Source: Thermocoleostomius sinensis A174
Lineage (GTDB): Bacteria > Cyanobacteriota > Cyanobacteriia > Elainellales > Elainellaceae
Length of the DNA stretch: 64,000 nucleotides
Assembly (NCBI RefSeq): GCF_026802175.1
Contig: NZ_CP113797.1
Span: 620,001-684,000 of the forward strand
Direction of reading: 5' to 3'
The position numbers were made by a program, and so were the translations under genes. Of the stretch, positions 46,992 to 55,779 are shown in pieces. Positions within the stretch are counted from its first letter, which is position 1. Each line of letters begins with the position of its first letter. The notes beneath the pieces were generated by a model. That model was not told the origin of the DNA and made no database searches. It was given only the letters and a program-made list of their open reading frames with translations.

Positions 46992-47375
46992 ATGATCAGT
47001 AACCTTCCCTCCGTTCATTCATTCAATCCAATGGCTACCCCTCGCTCTACCCGTGTTTGGTCTGCAAGTTCTGATTTAGATGCCTCTCCCCAATCGGCTT
47101 TACAAGATGCCGCGATCGAATTACAGGCTTATTTTTATCAACAAGAGGGCGAGATCTATCGGGTAGAGGATTTGCAGCGGGCCTTAGAGAATTGGCTAGA
47201 GCTTTCGATGGAAGCCTTGGTTGAAGATGCGTTGTTTCATGTGGTTGAGGGCGATCGATCGAGTGCATTTAATCGGTCTGCGTTCGAGTCGCAGATGAAG
47301 CGCCTCCGTCCTCTTGACCGTCCCGACGCAGCTACGGATGTTTGCCAGCCGATCTCAGCAGTGCATGCTGCATAA
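46992..47375 (+). CDS. Small hypothetical protein opposite the RHH-like gene
   Basis: A 127-residue soluble protein. The N-terminal ~35 residues look unstructured (Ser/Thr/Pro-rich). Residues ~36-100 are acidic helices (SALQDAAIELQAYFYQQEGE, YRVEDLQRALENWLELSMEA, LVEDALFHVVEGDRSSAFNR). The C terminus is polar. No motif is recognised. Position next to a TATAAT and the GTTAAC array suggests control by the divergent RHH-like protein. The next small gene starts 71 bp downstream. Confidence 0.6.
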   Translation: MISNLPSVHSFNPMATPRSTRVWSASSDLDASPQSALQDAAIELQAYFYQQEGEIYRVEDLQRALENWLELSMEALVEDALFHVVEGDRSSAFNRSAFESQMKRLRPLDRPDAATDVCQPISAVHAA

Positions 47376-47446
47376 TGGCTCATAGCTGTTCGATTGTCTA
47401 ACGAGTTCTACCCTCCTCTAAATCCCTTTCTTTGCGAGAGACTCCT

Positions 47447-47800
47447 ATGAAACTGATTGACTATCCAGCGGCGATCGCTGAACGGCAACGAGATTTACTG
47501 CAAGCGGACCAACGTATCCGTCGGTTGCAGGACACCTTAAATCGACATACGGCTGAGATTGATACTGCCATTGCATTTGATACAGAATTGCGCAACGATG
47601 CTCAGCGTAAAGCTAAACGCTTGGAACTGATGAATACCGCTGAATATCGGAAGGCTGTGGCAACACTGCAAATGGCTCAAGATGAACGGGCCGAAATTGA
47701 GATTGACTTAAGCCTGTTGCGCAACCAGTTTTCGGTATTGAAACTAGAAAAACGAGAAGCAATTGCCATCCGCGAATTGCAACTGGTGGATGCTGCTTAG
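47447..47800 (+). CDS. Small coiled-coil hypothetical protein
   Basis: A 117-residue protein from ATG 47447 (MKLIDYPAAIAERQRDLLQA); an in-frame TTG at 47432 is less likely. It is predicted to be almost all helix with heptad character (QRIRRLQDTLNRHTAEIDTA, QMAQDERAEIEIDLSLLRNQ, FSVLKLEKREAIAIRELQL). It contains no cysteine and no membrane segment. It probably shares a transcript with the preceding small gene. No function known; coiled-coil length would suit an oligomer or tape-like adaptor. Confidence 0.62.
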   Translation: MKLIDYPAAIAERQRDLLQADQRIRRLQDTLNRHTAEIDTAIAFDTELRNDAQRKAKRLELMNTAEYRKAVATLQMAQDERAEIEIDLSLLRNQFSVLKLEKREAIAIRELQLVDAA

Positions 47801-47948
47801 CTAAAGCCAAGCTGAAAGGCAGGTATTGAGCACCGTTGAAACGCCCGTTTTGCAAGAACGAGCAGAGACCCAGTGAGACGATCTATCATTTATCCTTAGT
47901 ACCCGATCGCTGTGTTGCACAGTGGGAAAGCGATATTGATTTTCACTA

Positions 47949-50597
47949 ATGTCACTGGGTTGGTTCTCAATGCAAAACTTTTATTTTGATGATGATAATG
48001 GCCGCAAGTCGTTCGAGCTTCCAGGTGCTCGTCCTCACTATAATCCCGATCGTCCAGGACAAGTAGAGCATATTTTTCTGGATTTAGCCCTCGACTTGCC
48101 CACCCAAAGCTACTGCGGCAGTTGCACCACTCGAATTACCCCAGTGTGCAATGGCATCGAGACCTTAATGCTGGATGCTGTCAATTTACACATCGATTCG
48201 GTACAGGTAAATAATCTCAATCAAGCGTTTGATTACGATGATGAACGACTGTCTGTTCACCTGAGTCAACCAACTCAAGCCCATCAATCGATCGAATTGC
48301 GCATCGAGTACCACGTTGAACAACCTCAACGTGGACTTTATTTTATTGCCCCCACTCCCGATTATCCTCACAAACCCGTTCAGGTGTGGACTCAGGGCGA
48401 AGATGAAGACTCTCGCTACTGGTTCCCCTGTTTCGATTATCCTGGACAGTTGGCCACCTCTGAAATTCGCCTGCGCGTACCCAAACCATACGTTGCGATT
48501 TCTAATGGCGAATTGATTGCAACGCACGATGAAGGTGATGCCAAAATTTACCACTGGTTGCAGAAACAAGTGCATCCTACCTATTTGATGGCGATCGCCG
48601 TCGGAGATTTTGCCGAACTACGCGATGATTGGCAGGGGATTCCCGTTACGTATTATGTGGAAAAGGGACGTGAAGCCGATGCTCGTCGCACGATGGGCAA
48701 AACACCAGAAATGCTCGAGTTTTTCAGCCAAACCTTCGGCTATGCTTATCCCTTTCCCAAATATGCACAGGTGTGTGTTGAAGATTTCATCTTTGGCGGC
48801 ATGGAGAACACGTCCACTACGTTGCTGACCGATCGCTGCCTTTTAGATGAACGTGCTGCCTTGGACAACCGCGCCGCTGAAGCGTTGGTCGCTCATGAAT
48901 TAGCTCATCAATGGTTTGGCGATTTAGTGGTGATTAAGCACTGGTCTCATGCTTGGATTAAAGAAGGCATGGCTACCTATTCAGAGGTGTTGTGGACAGA
49001 TCATCAGTATGGTGCTGAAGAAGCCGCCTACTATCGCCTCAACGAAACCCGCAACTATTTGTCTGAAGATGCATCTCGCTATCGTCGCCCCATTGTTACC
49101 CATATTTATCGTGAAGCCATCGAACTGTACGATCGTCATCTGTACGAAAAGGGGGCCTGTGTTTATCACATGATTCGGGCTGTTTTAGGTGATGAGTTAT
49201 TCTTCAAAGCGATTCATACCTTTGTTCAAGATAATGCTCATAAAACTGTGGAAACTGTAGATTTGTTGCGAGCGATCGACAAAGCCACGGGCCGCAACTT
49301 GCAATTTTTGTTTGATCAATTTGTCTTTCGGGGCGGACACCCCGACTACAAAGTCGCCTATTCCTGGGATAGTGACAGCAACCTGGCGAAAATTACCGTC
49401 ACACAAACCCAAGTCAAGGACAGCAAAAACGGCAGTAGCAGCAGTAACAGCGGCTTGTTTGATTTGAAAATTCCGATCGGTTTTGGGAAACATGAAAACG
49501 GAGATCTGCACACAAATCAGATTCGATCGTCAAGCTCATCCCTTCAGTGCTTCACTGTTCGTATTCATGAGCGAGAACAAACTTTCTATTTCCCATTGAC
49601 CGAAAAGCCAACGTTTATCAGCTTTGATGTTGGCAATCATACGCTTAAGACGGTGGTACTGGAATATCCGATCGCAGAACTAAAAGCTCAACTTCAGCAT
49701 GATCCCGATCCAATTTCGCGCATCTATGCCGCCGAAGCCTTGGCCAAGAAAGGAGGATTAGAGGCAGTCAAAACCCTGTCCGCTGCGTTGAAAGAAGACC
49801 CATTTTGGGGAGTGCGGGCAGAAGTCGCAAAACAACTGGCAGCAGTCAAACTCGACCAAGCGCTAGATGGACTGCTAGCAGGCTTGTCTGATCCCCATCC
49901 TAAAGTGCGGCGATCGGTGGTAGAAGCACTATCAGGACTTAAAACAGCAGCTAGCTATGCAGCCCTGAAACCCATCGCCGAACAGGGTGATGCCAGTTAT
50001 TATGTGGAAGCGGCGGCCATTACTGGACTATGTGCAGTGGCTTCGATACAGCTAGACAACCCATCGCAAGAAGAAGAAGTGCTGACACTAGTGCGATCGA
50101 TTTTGCAAACCCGATCGGGCTGGAATGAAACAGTACGCAGCGGTGCCATCAGCGGTCTCAGCAAACTAAAAACCTCTGAAGCAGCGCTGAACCTCATCTT
50201 GGAATACACTGTCTCCGGCACACCCCAAGCGCTACGGCTTGCTGCCATTCGCGCACTGGGTGCCATTTCTACTGGGCAAAACAACGTCAACCTGGAACGG
50301 ATTTTAGTACGGTTAGAAGAACTGTCGCGTGAATCCCTTTTCCTGACACAAGTCTCGGTGGTTACAGCCTTGGGGCAAATGGAAACCAGCAAAGCGATTG
50401 GTATTTTGCAAGCCCTGGCAGATCAAACCCCCGATGGCCGAGTGCGTCGCTTGGCCGAAGAGGCAGTGCAACGGGTACAAAAGAGGATCGGCAAAGACCA
50501 AGCTGTAAAAAAACTCCAAGATGAATTAGAGCAGTTGAAAAAGGACAATCAGGAGTTAAAAAGCCGCCTAGAAACGCTGGAAGCCAAAAGTAAATAA
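47949..50597 (+). CDS. M1-family aminopeptidase with HEAT-repeat and coiled-coil C terminus
   Basis: An 882-residue zinc aminopeptidase. The exopeptidase motif is GGMENTSTT and the zinc site is H316-E317-L-A-H320 with E339 eighteen residues later (HELAHQWFGDL ... IKEGMATYSE); the catalytic Tyr lies near YEKGACVYHM. The bacterial/human-like M1 core ends near residue 570. Residues ~575-840 form HEAT-type repeats (ISRIYAAEALAKKGGLEAVK, LSDPHPKVRRSVVEALSGLK, VRRLAEEAVQRVQKRIG). The final ~40 residues are coiled coil (KKLQDELEQLKKDNQELKSR). The M1-plus-HEAT architecture occurs in cyanobacteria. ATG 47949 or 47970 could be the start. Confidence 0.93.
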   Translation: MSLGWFSMQNFYFDDDNGRKSFELPGARPHYNPDRPGQVEHIFLDLALDLPTQSYCGSCTTRITPVCNGIETLMLDAVNLHIDSVQVNNLNQAFDYDDERLSVHLSQPTQAHQSIELRIEYHVEQPQRGLYFIAPTPDYPHKPVQVWTQGEDEDSRYWFPCFDYPGQLATSEIRLRVPKPYVAISNGELIATHDEGDAKIYHWLQKQVHPTYLMAIAVGDFAELRDDWQGIPVTYYVEKGREADARRTMGKTPEMLEFFSQTFGYAYPFPKYAQVCVEDFIFGGMENTSTTLLTDRCLLDERAALDNRAAEALVAHELAHQWFGDLVVIKHWSHAWIKEGMATYSEVLWTDHQYGAEEAAYYRLNETRNYLSEDASRYRRPIVTHIYREAIELYDRHLYEKGACVYHMIRAVLGDELFFKAIHTFVQDNAHKTVETVDLLRAIDKATGRNLQFLFDQFVFRGGHPDYKVAYSWDSDSNLAKITVTQTQVKDSKNGSSSSNSGLFDLKIPIGFGKHENGDLHTNQIRSSSSSLQCFTVRIHEREQTFYFPLTEKPTFISFDVGNHTLKTVVLEYPIAELKAQLQHDPDPISRIYAAEALAKKGGLEAVKTLSAALKEDPFWGVRAEVAKQLAAVKLDQALDGLLAGLSDPHPKVRRSVVEALSGLKTAASYAALKPIAEQGDASYYVEAAAITGLCAVASIQLDNPSQEEEVLTLVRSILQTRSGWNETVRSGAISGLSKLKTSEAALNLILEYTVSGTPQALRLAAIRALGAISTGQNNVNLERILVRLEELSRESLFLTQVSVVTALGQMETSKAIGILQALADQTPDGRVRRLAEEAVQRVQKRIGKDQAVKKLQDELEQLKKDNQELKSRLETLEAKSK

Positions 50598-50651
50598 CCT
50601 ACAATTTAATAAGTAGTTCAATGCAATCAGCCCAGACACTTTAACCCTAAA

Positions 50652-50748
50652 CTGCCCTCCTCCCCCAACCCCTCCTCCCAAACCGAGCGACGGGGAGCCA
50701 GATTAACGTCCCGCTCTCAACGTAGGAGAGGGATTGAGGGTGAGGACT
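50652..50748. repeat. Palindromic intergenic repeat, copy 2
   Basis: Begins GCCCTCCTCCCCCAACCCCT, contains CCGAGCGACGGGGAGCC and ends GGAGAGGGATTGAGGGTGAG. The ends are inverted complements. Same organisation as the repeat at 41491-41601 and similar to the widespread C/T-rich intergenic palindromes of cyanobacteria. Confidence 0.6.
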
Positions 50749-50824
50749 AAAGGGATTCAGCGGTCTCACAACAACTGTCCGAAGAATTGTTAATGAAGGT
50801 TGTTAATGAAGCTTCACCGTTGCG

Positions 50825-51169
50825 CTAAAGCGACGATCGAGACGGGAGAACAGTAGGCGTCCGATTGCTGGAAAGCGTTGCCCGGGATAGTTGATTCCGA
50901 GAAGCCGCTTGTTTCGACGGTAACGCTTCAGATGAAGCCCTCAGATCTGGAAACGCTTGCACTTGAGCAGGAACTGTCCGAGGCGAGATCGGCGAAATGA
51001 ACCGCGCCATCAGCGGCACACAGCCAAAAATTGCAAATGTTCCACCGATCGACACCATGAAGAGTCCTGCCGCGAATAATCGCGATTGAATGGTTTGAGC
51101 TTTAGCCATGTGTGGGCTAGCAACGGGTAAGGGTTGGATTTGATTAGCACCAATTCGTTGAGGATTCAT
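50825..51169 (-). CDS. Small hypothetical membrane protein
   Basis: A 114-residue protein with one or two hydrophobic stretches (LFAAGLFMVSIGGTFAIFGC) preceded by a Pro/Gln-rich cytoplasmic head (MNPQRIGANQIQPLPVASP). The C-terminal half is low-complexity (Ser/Arg/Pro). A cyanobacterial pattern of a single-pass protein with a disordered outer tail. No function can be assigned. Confidence 0.5.
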   Translation of the reverse strand: MNPQRIGANQIQPLPVASPHMAKAQTIQSRLFAAGLFMVSIGGTFAIFGCVPLMARFISPISPRTVPAQVQAFPDLRASSEALPSKQAASRNQLSRATLSSNRTPTVLPSRSSL

Positions 51170-51608
51170 AAAACGATTGCCCCCTATCCTTGCATCTCTT
51201 CTAGTCTACCGTTTTATTAAGTTATGTATATGGCTTGGATCACTTTTTGGCGAGCTATCGGTTGAGCCTGTTACAGTCCTTTACTGCGCATTCACGTGAG
51301 CAAAGTATTCAGTAAAGTCTGGGTAAATTCACGGCTCTGGCGCTGCTTTTGATACATAGTTCTGTAACAATCAGGAAAACCAAAACATCAAGTCCTAGCG
51401 ATAATTCGTTTTCAGGTTAGCGAGAGGACATGGACTAGACCCGATCGATCGGTAGCCTTTGTTCTGGATCTGAATAATTCTGGATCAACCTGTGAGCTAA
51501 CCCCCAATGTGTCGGGCAACGAGAACCTGCGTTCATTCACCTCAGTGTATTCACTGGCACAGAACGCTAAATCGTTTCGTTGACTTTGTAATAGTGTGGA
51601 AGCCATCT
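51170..51608. other. Intergenic region between divergent small genes
   Basis: 439 bp. Frames here lack protein-like composition. I see no tRNA, repeat or strong promoter; the stretch should include the promoters for both flanking genes. Confidence 0.3.
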
Positions 51609-52220
51609 ATGGAAAAAGAAATTGCAATGGGCTTTGGAGTCAGTGTTATCTGCCTACTAGCGTCTTCGTTTGTTGCTCCGCCTCGAGAGAGTTTACCCAG
51701 TTCTTACCGATCGCTGTATCCAGTTCCCTCAGCACTCGCTGAAACATCAATCGATCGGTTGCCAGACGGTCACTACCATTTTTGCCAATCCGTGACCTTG
51801 GAAGCGACCACCGCTGATCGCTGTTTTCTCTTTCAAAAAGAAAATGATCGGATCATTGGGCAGTACCAGTCTACGGTTCCTTCAGATCCTAGTCAGACTC
51901 GTTTATGTCTAGAGGGGCAGGTGCGGGGCAATGTGATCAGTGGCAAAGCCACATATTTTTCCAACGATTTTGCCGACCTGATTCAGCAGCGTCCTGAACT
52001 GCAAGCCTCTGAATTAACTGCTTGGGATGTGACCGGTAACAGCGATGATTTACAAGTAGCCGCCGGACAGACCATTAGCTTAAAGTCTGTCAATCAGGAT
52101 TCTACGGCGATCGAGTCGGTGCAGGCGATTCTTTTCAGCAAAGCCACGTTAGACCTCAGCGATTTTCAGCAGAACAGCACGGTGCCAGTGTCAGCTCCAA
52201 CAAGTTGTGATGCTTCTTAA
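51609..52220 (+). CDS. Secreted hypothetical protein
   Basis: A 203-residue protein from ATG 51609 (MEKEIAMGFGVSVICLLASS); the frame extends upstream, but the signal peptide favours this start, with ATG 51627 as alternative. After the signal the mature domain contains DGHYHFCQSVTLEATTADRC, YQSTVPSDPSQTRLCLEGQ and GNVISGKATYFSNDFADLI. Three cysteines could form disulfides outside the cytoplasm. The pattern 'LEGxVxGNxISGxA' recurs in cyanobacterial secreted hypotheticals. Function unknown. Confidence 0.65.
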   Translation: MEKEIAMGFGVSVICLLASSFVAPPRESLPSSYRSLYPVPSALAETSIDRLPDGHYHFCQSVTLEATTADRCFLFQKENDRIIGQYQSTVPSDPSQTRLCLEGQVRGNVISGKATYFSNDFADLIQQRPELQASELTAWDVTGNSDDLQVAAGQTISLKSVNQDSTAIESVQAILFSKATLDLSDFQQNSTVPVSAPTSCDAS

Positions 52221-52301
52221 TTTGTAGTGCTTAATTTGTGATGCTGGCGCGAAGGGCAGTGGTCTGTTCATGCCCCCATTCCTGCATCCTTGCCTACTTA
52301 T

Positions 52302-52997
52302 CTACTTACTATCTCGCCTGCCCTGCCCAAATAAAATGGCTTTGGCTGCATCGCTCATGTCATTGACTTGATTAACCTCTTTGGCCTTGGCGTAGGCTCG
52401 CTGCACCGCTGGACGTGCTTGCATCGACTTGAACCAGCGCTGAACATTGGGAAACTCATCCAAGTTAATTTGTTGCCGCTCATGGGGCACAGTCCAGGGA
52501 TAGCACGCCATATCTGCGATCGAATATTCTCCGGCAATGAAGGGGCGATCGATCAGTTGCGTGTCGAGCACTCCATAAAGCCGCTCGGTTTCTTTGACAT
52601 AACGGTCAATAGCATAGGGAATTTTCTCAGGGGCATATTGGCTGAAATGATGATTTTGCCCCAACATCGGCCCCAATCCGCCCATCTGCCAAAATAACCA
52701 CTCCATGACCTTGACGCGCTGCCGTACATCTGTGGGCAGAAACTTTCCGGTCTTCTCCGCCAGGTATTGCAAAATCGCGCCTGACTCGAACACGCTGATC
52801 GGTGCACCACCATCTGTCGGAGCACGATCGACGATCGCCGGAATGCGATTATTAGGGGAAATCTTGAGAAATTCTGGCGCAAACTGATCGCCCTTGCCGA
52901 TGTCGATTGGATGAATGATGTAGGGCAATTCGGCTTCTTCCAGGAAAATCGTAATTTTGTGGCCGTTGGGCGTTGTCCAGTAATACAGGTCAATCAT
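52302..52997 (-). CDS. Glutathione S-transferase, Ure2p/YfcG-like (Nu-class type)
   Basis: A 231-residue cytosolic GST. The thioredoxin-like N-terminal domain has MIDLYYWTTPNGHKITIFLE, ISPNNRIPAIVDRAPTDGG and VFESGAILQYLAEKTG (glutathione-binding Glu-Ser). The helical C-terminal domain has WLFWQMGGLGPMLGQNHHFS, IAGEYSIADMACYPWTVPH and RWFKSMQARPAVQRAY. The NGHKITIFLEE stretch is the Ure2p/YfcG/YghU signature; such enzymes reduce disulfides of glutathione rather than conjugate xenobiotics. It lies 29 bp downstream of the coiled-coil gene on the same strand. Confidence 0.92.
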   Translation of the reverse strand: MIDLYYWTTPNGHKITIFLEEAELPYIIHPIDIGKGDQFAPEFLKISPNNRIPAIVDRAPTDGGAPISVFESGAILQYLAEKTGKFLPTDVRQRVKVMEWLFWQMGGLGPMLGQNHHFSQYAPEKIPYAIDRYVKETERLYGVLDTQLIDRPFIAGEYSIADMACYPWTVPHERQQINLDEFPNVQRWFKSMQARPAVQRAYAKAKEVNQVNDMSDAAKAILFGQGRRDSK

Positions 52998-53026
52998 GAC
53001 AGTTCCTCTAGATTTTCAGCTAGAAT

Positions 53027-53746
53027 TCAGCGTCCTGGTCCTGGATAGCGATCGGCGGATGGCAATCGATTGGGGGTGAAGTTTGCCGCCGCTCGGTTGG
53101 TTGAGGGTTGATTCATTTGAATCTGCTGACGTCCGTTGCGCACCACTCGCATCATCTCGGCAAGCTGTTGTTCCATATCTTGCAGGACGCTGTCGGCATA
53201 TTCGTCGGCTCCGCGTTGAATTTCTTCGCATTCGGCGATCGCCATTCGGTGCATCTCTTCTAAATCTTGCTGGGCTTGGCGGCGAATTTGTTCGATTTCA
53301 ATCAGCGTTTGCTGTTGCATCTGCTCGCAATCTTGCTGCACCTGCTGACGAATGTGCTGAGCTTCCAATTCAGCTTGACGCACTAGACCCATTTCATCCA
53401 AAATTTGAGCAGCCCGCCGTTCTGCATCGGCAATAATTTCTTGGGCATATTGCTCTGCTTCTAGCAATACTTCCTCTTTGTGAAGAAGAATCTCGGTGGC
53501 TTCTTGAAACGCAGATGGCAAATTCAACCGCACCAAGTCAAGCTGGTCTAGCAACTGTTCTTCGTCTACCAGCGTGCGCCGACTCAGCGGAATCCGGGGA
53601 CTGTCTAGAATTAATTCTTCTAGCTTGTTTAGCTCTTGCTGAATGTCGATTCCCCCGGTTCGGGTTGCCTCTCCGTAGATGGATCGATTGGGCGACCCTC
53701 CAGCATTGGGGCTGAGTTTTTGGTGGTTTGGGTCTTGGCGTAGCAT
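53027..53746 (-). CDS. Coiled-coil protein, DivIVA/ATPase-b-like
   Basis: A 239-residue soluble protein whose middle (~85-205) is a long charged coiled coil ([60 protein letters not shown]), resembling DivIVA-like proteins. A conserved-looking block ahead of it reads [20 protein letters not shown] then [20 protein letters not shown]. The C-terminal tail is Asn/Pro/Arg-rich and disordered. Its start at 53746 lies 118 bp inside coaD, implying translational coupling. A role in polar or septal organisation is family-based speculation. Confidence 0.72.
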   Translation of the reverse strand: MLRQDPNHQKLSPNAGGSPNRSIYGEATRTGGIDIQQELNKLEELILDSPRIPLSRRTLVDEEQLLDQLDLVRLNLPSAFQEATEILLHKEEVLLEAEQYAQEIIADAERRAAQILDEMGLVRQAELEAQHIRQQVQQDCEQMQQQTLIEIEQIRRQAQQDLEEMHRMAIAECEEIQRGADEYADSVLQDMEQQLAEMMRVVRNGRQQIQMNQPSTNRAAANFTPNRLPSADRYPGPGR

Positions 53747-54207
53747 CGGTAAATATCCAGGGCAACAGGTTGAGGAACGAGATGATCGATCGGGCCACCA
53801 AATCTAGCAATTTCCTTGACAACACTACTGCTTAGAAAGCTGTGTTCAGTCGAAGTGGCTAGAAAAACGGTTTCAATATCGTCGGAAAGGGTTTTATTGA
53901 TATGGGCCATTTGCAGTTCCATTTCAAAATCGGACACTGCCCGCAGCCCTCTTAATAAAACCGTGGCGTTGCGCATTCGAGCGTAGGTGACGGTCAAACC
54001 ATCGAAACAATCTACTTCCACATTGGTGAGATGCTGAGTAGACTGACGAATTTGCTCAGTTCGCTGCTGTACCGTGAACAACGGATTTTTGTTGGGATTG
54101 CGGAATACTACCACAATCACTCGTTCAAACAGCCGACATCCTCGTTCGATGATATCGAGATGCCCCAATGTAATGGGATCAAAACTGCCAGGGTAGAGTG
54201 CAATCAC
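53629..54207 (-). CDS. coaD: Phosphopantetheine adenylyltransferase
   Basis: Penultimate coenzyme A enzyme; transfers AMP from ATP to 4'-phosphopantetheine. Nucleotidyltransferase motifs are [19 protein letters not shown] ((T/H)xGH) and [39 protein letters not shown] is the family core. At 192 residues it is about 30 longer than the usual ~160; the extra tail ([20 protein letters not shown]) is exactly the part that overlaps the next gene. Start ATG 54207. Core function is certain. Confidence 0.95.
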   Translation of the reverse strand: MIALYPGSFDPITLGHLDIIERGCRLFERVIVVVFRNPNKNPLFTVQQRTEQIRQSTQHLTNVEVDCFDGLTVTYARMRNATVLLRGLRAVSDFEMELQMAHINKTLSDDIETVFLATSTEHSFLSSSVVKEIARFGGPIDHLVPQPVALDIYRCYAKTQTTKNSAPMLEGRPIDPSTERQPEPGESTFSKS

Positions 54208-54438
54208 AGTTCAGCTAGCCATACTACTTTAAACAACACAGTTCAAACAACATGCTCGGCACAACAGGACACACCAGGACAAATTCGAGGACAAACCGCA
54301 AACGAGTCATCAAACGCCCAAGGTTAATGAGGGGATTATATCGGAGAGCTTTGCGATCGTCATGAGAACTCAAGCAATATATAAACAGACTGGCACATCT
54401 GTTGAAAGCCCCAATTTATCCGGGTTGCGAGCAATGGC

Positions 54439-55308
54439 CTAGACAATCTGACGGCGCAAAAATGTCAACAAGGCCTCATTGACTTTTTCGTGCCAATCTT
54501 CTTGAGGATAATGCCCCACCTCCTCCAATTCCACAAATTCAGCCGTTGGCAGCGATGACACAACTGCTTGAGCCGTTGCCACCGGAAGCCACGGATCGCG
54601 ACTCCCCCAAGCAATCAGAGTCGGCTGTTGCCAAGTCGCTAACCCCGATTGAATTTCGCTCAAGGCGTTTGTCAGTTGTAGATTTTTCACCACGGCCAAC
54701 AAAGCTCGTCCGGCGTCTGAACTTTTCAAGAATGGACGACGATAGACATCCAGATCTTTGTCTTCCACTTGGTAGCCGCCGCCACCTTCAAGCGTGCGAT
54801 CGACCAACAGCGGATCTTGAGTTAGCATATCGCCAAGCAGGGGCAAGCCCAGTTGCTTCATTTTCCAGGGTAACTTGGCATCCGGAGACAGGGGCGCATT
54901 GAAGATGGCTAAGCGTTCTATCTGGTCTGGATGCCGCAGCGCATACTGTAATCCCACGGAGCCAACAAACCCTTGTACCACCAGCGAAAACCGATCGAGC
55001 TTTAAAGCCTGTAACCAGTCAGCGAGAGCCGTGATATAGGCATCAGGAGTATAAGCAAAGTCGCGGCGATCGGGTTTATCTGAAAACCCAAAGCCAATCC
55101 AGTCGGGAGCAATGGCCCGAAAACCTTGGTTTGCCAAGGCCGGTAACACATGGCGCCAACTGTAGCTTTGTGACGGTAAACCATGCAGCAACACAACAGG
55201 CGGCTTATCGCTGGCGTTAAGTGGCTCTGCTTCTCGATAAAACCACTGAAGGGAGCCGACTGCAATTGTTTTCTCCTGACTTGTCATTTGACTTGCCATT
55301 GACTTCAC
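54439..55308 (-). CDS. Alpha/beta hydrolase-fold protein lacking the catalytic nucleophile
   Basis: A 289-residue protein like haloalkane dehalogenase / epoxide hydrolase relatives: PVVLLHGLPSQSYSWRHVLP (oxyanion HG), FRAIAPDWIGFGFSDKPDRR, LIAWGSRDPWLPVATAQA (acid D) and EEVGHYPQEDW (His). At the nucleophile elbow, however, the sequence is SLVVQGFVGSVGLQYALRHP. Where relatives have QDWGG or GHSMG, this has QGFVG, so the nucleophilic Asp/Ser is Gly. The other triad residues remain. Similar QGF(L/V)G proteins occur in cyanobacteria and chloroplasts. It may bind rather than hydrolyse a ligand. Start ATG 55308; ATG 55287 is possible. Confidence 0.85.
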   Translation of the reverse strand: MKSMASQMTSQEKTIAVGSLQWFYREAEPLNASDKPPVVLLHGLPSQSYSWRHVLPALANQGFRAIAPDWIGFGFSDKPDRRDFAYTPDAYITALADWLQALKLDRFSLVVQGFVGSVGLQYALRHPDQIERLAIFNAPLSPDAKLPWKMKQLGLPLLGDMLTQDPLLVDRTLEGGGGYQVEDKDLDVYRRPFLKSSDAGRALLAVVKNLQLTNALSEIQSGLATWQQPTLIAWGSRDPWLPVATAQAVVSSLPTAEFVELEEVGHYPQEDWHEKVNEALLTFLRRQIV

Positions 55309-55590
55309 CCATGCGATCGTTGTTTGAGCTTACTGCTGTTAGAGGCGTTGAGCAAGCGGGAAGGGTGGGGAATCGGGAATCGGGAAATAATTTCATAGAG
55401 ACAATCAAATCTGATTGTTCAGACAAATAAAATAAGTTTTCTATCAAGTTTTGTTACAAAGTTCATTTTGTAAATTTAGATACAGAATTTTCTGTTATAT
55501 TTGATATGTGGAGGTTGATGACGCAGATCAGCGCGCCCTCTGAAATCAGTTCAGGACGTTCAAATCAGCTAATAAACAGAGAGGTTCACT

Positions 55591-55779
55591 ATGTCTACGA
55601 GAGATCAGGCCCGGGCATTAATGATTCGCCATCATCAGATGATCAAGAATCGTCATCAGGCAATGTTGACTCGTGCAGCCGCTGAAGTTGGGTTAGATAC
55701 GGTTGACTACGAAAGCCACATTCAAGGAAAGCCTTTGAATCGAGATGATTACGATCGCAGCAATGCCTCGCTCAGCTAG
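55591..55779 (+). CDS. Small basic protein, 62 residues, unknown function
   Basis: MSTRDQARALMIRHHQMIKN followed by RHQAMLTRAAAEVGLDTVDY and a C-terminal SHIQGKPLNRDDYDRSNASL. The first half is a basic amphipathic helix with several His and Arg. ATG 55591 follows AGAGAGGTTCACT, a good ribosome-binding site. It has a long A/T-rich leader, and a terminator-like hairpin lies 303 bp downstream. The composition and ribosome site suggest a real gene; no family is recognised. Confidence 0.62.
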   Translation: MSTRDQARALMIRHHQMIKNRHQAMLTRAAAEVGLDTVDYESHIQGKPLNRDDYDRSNASLS

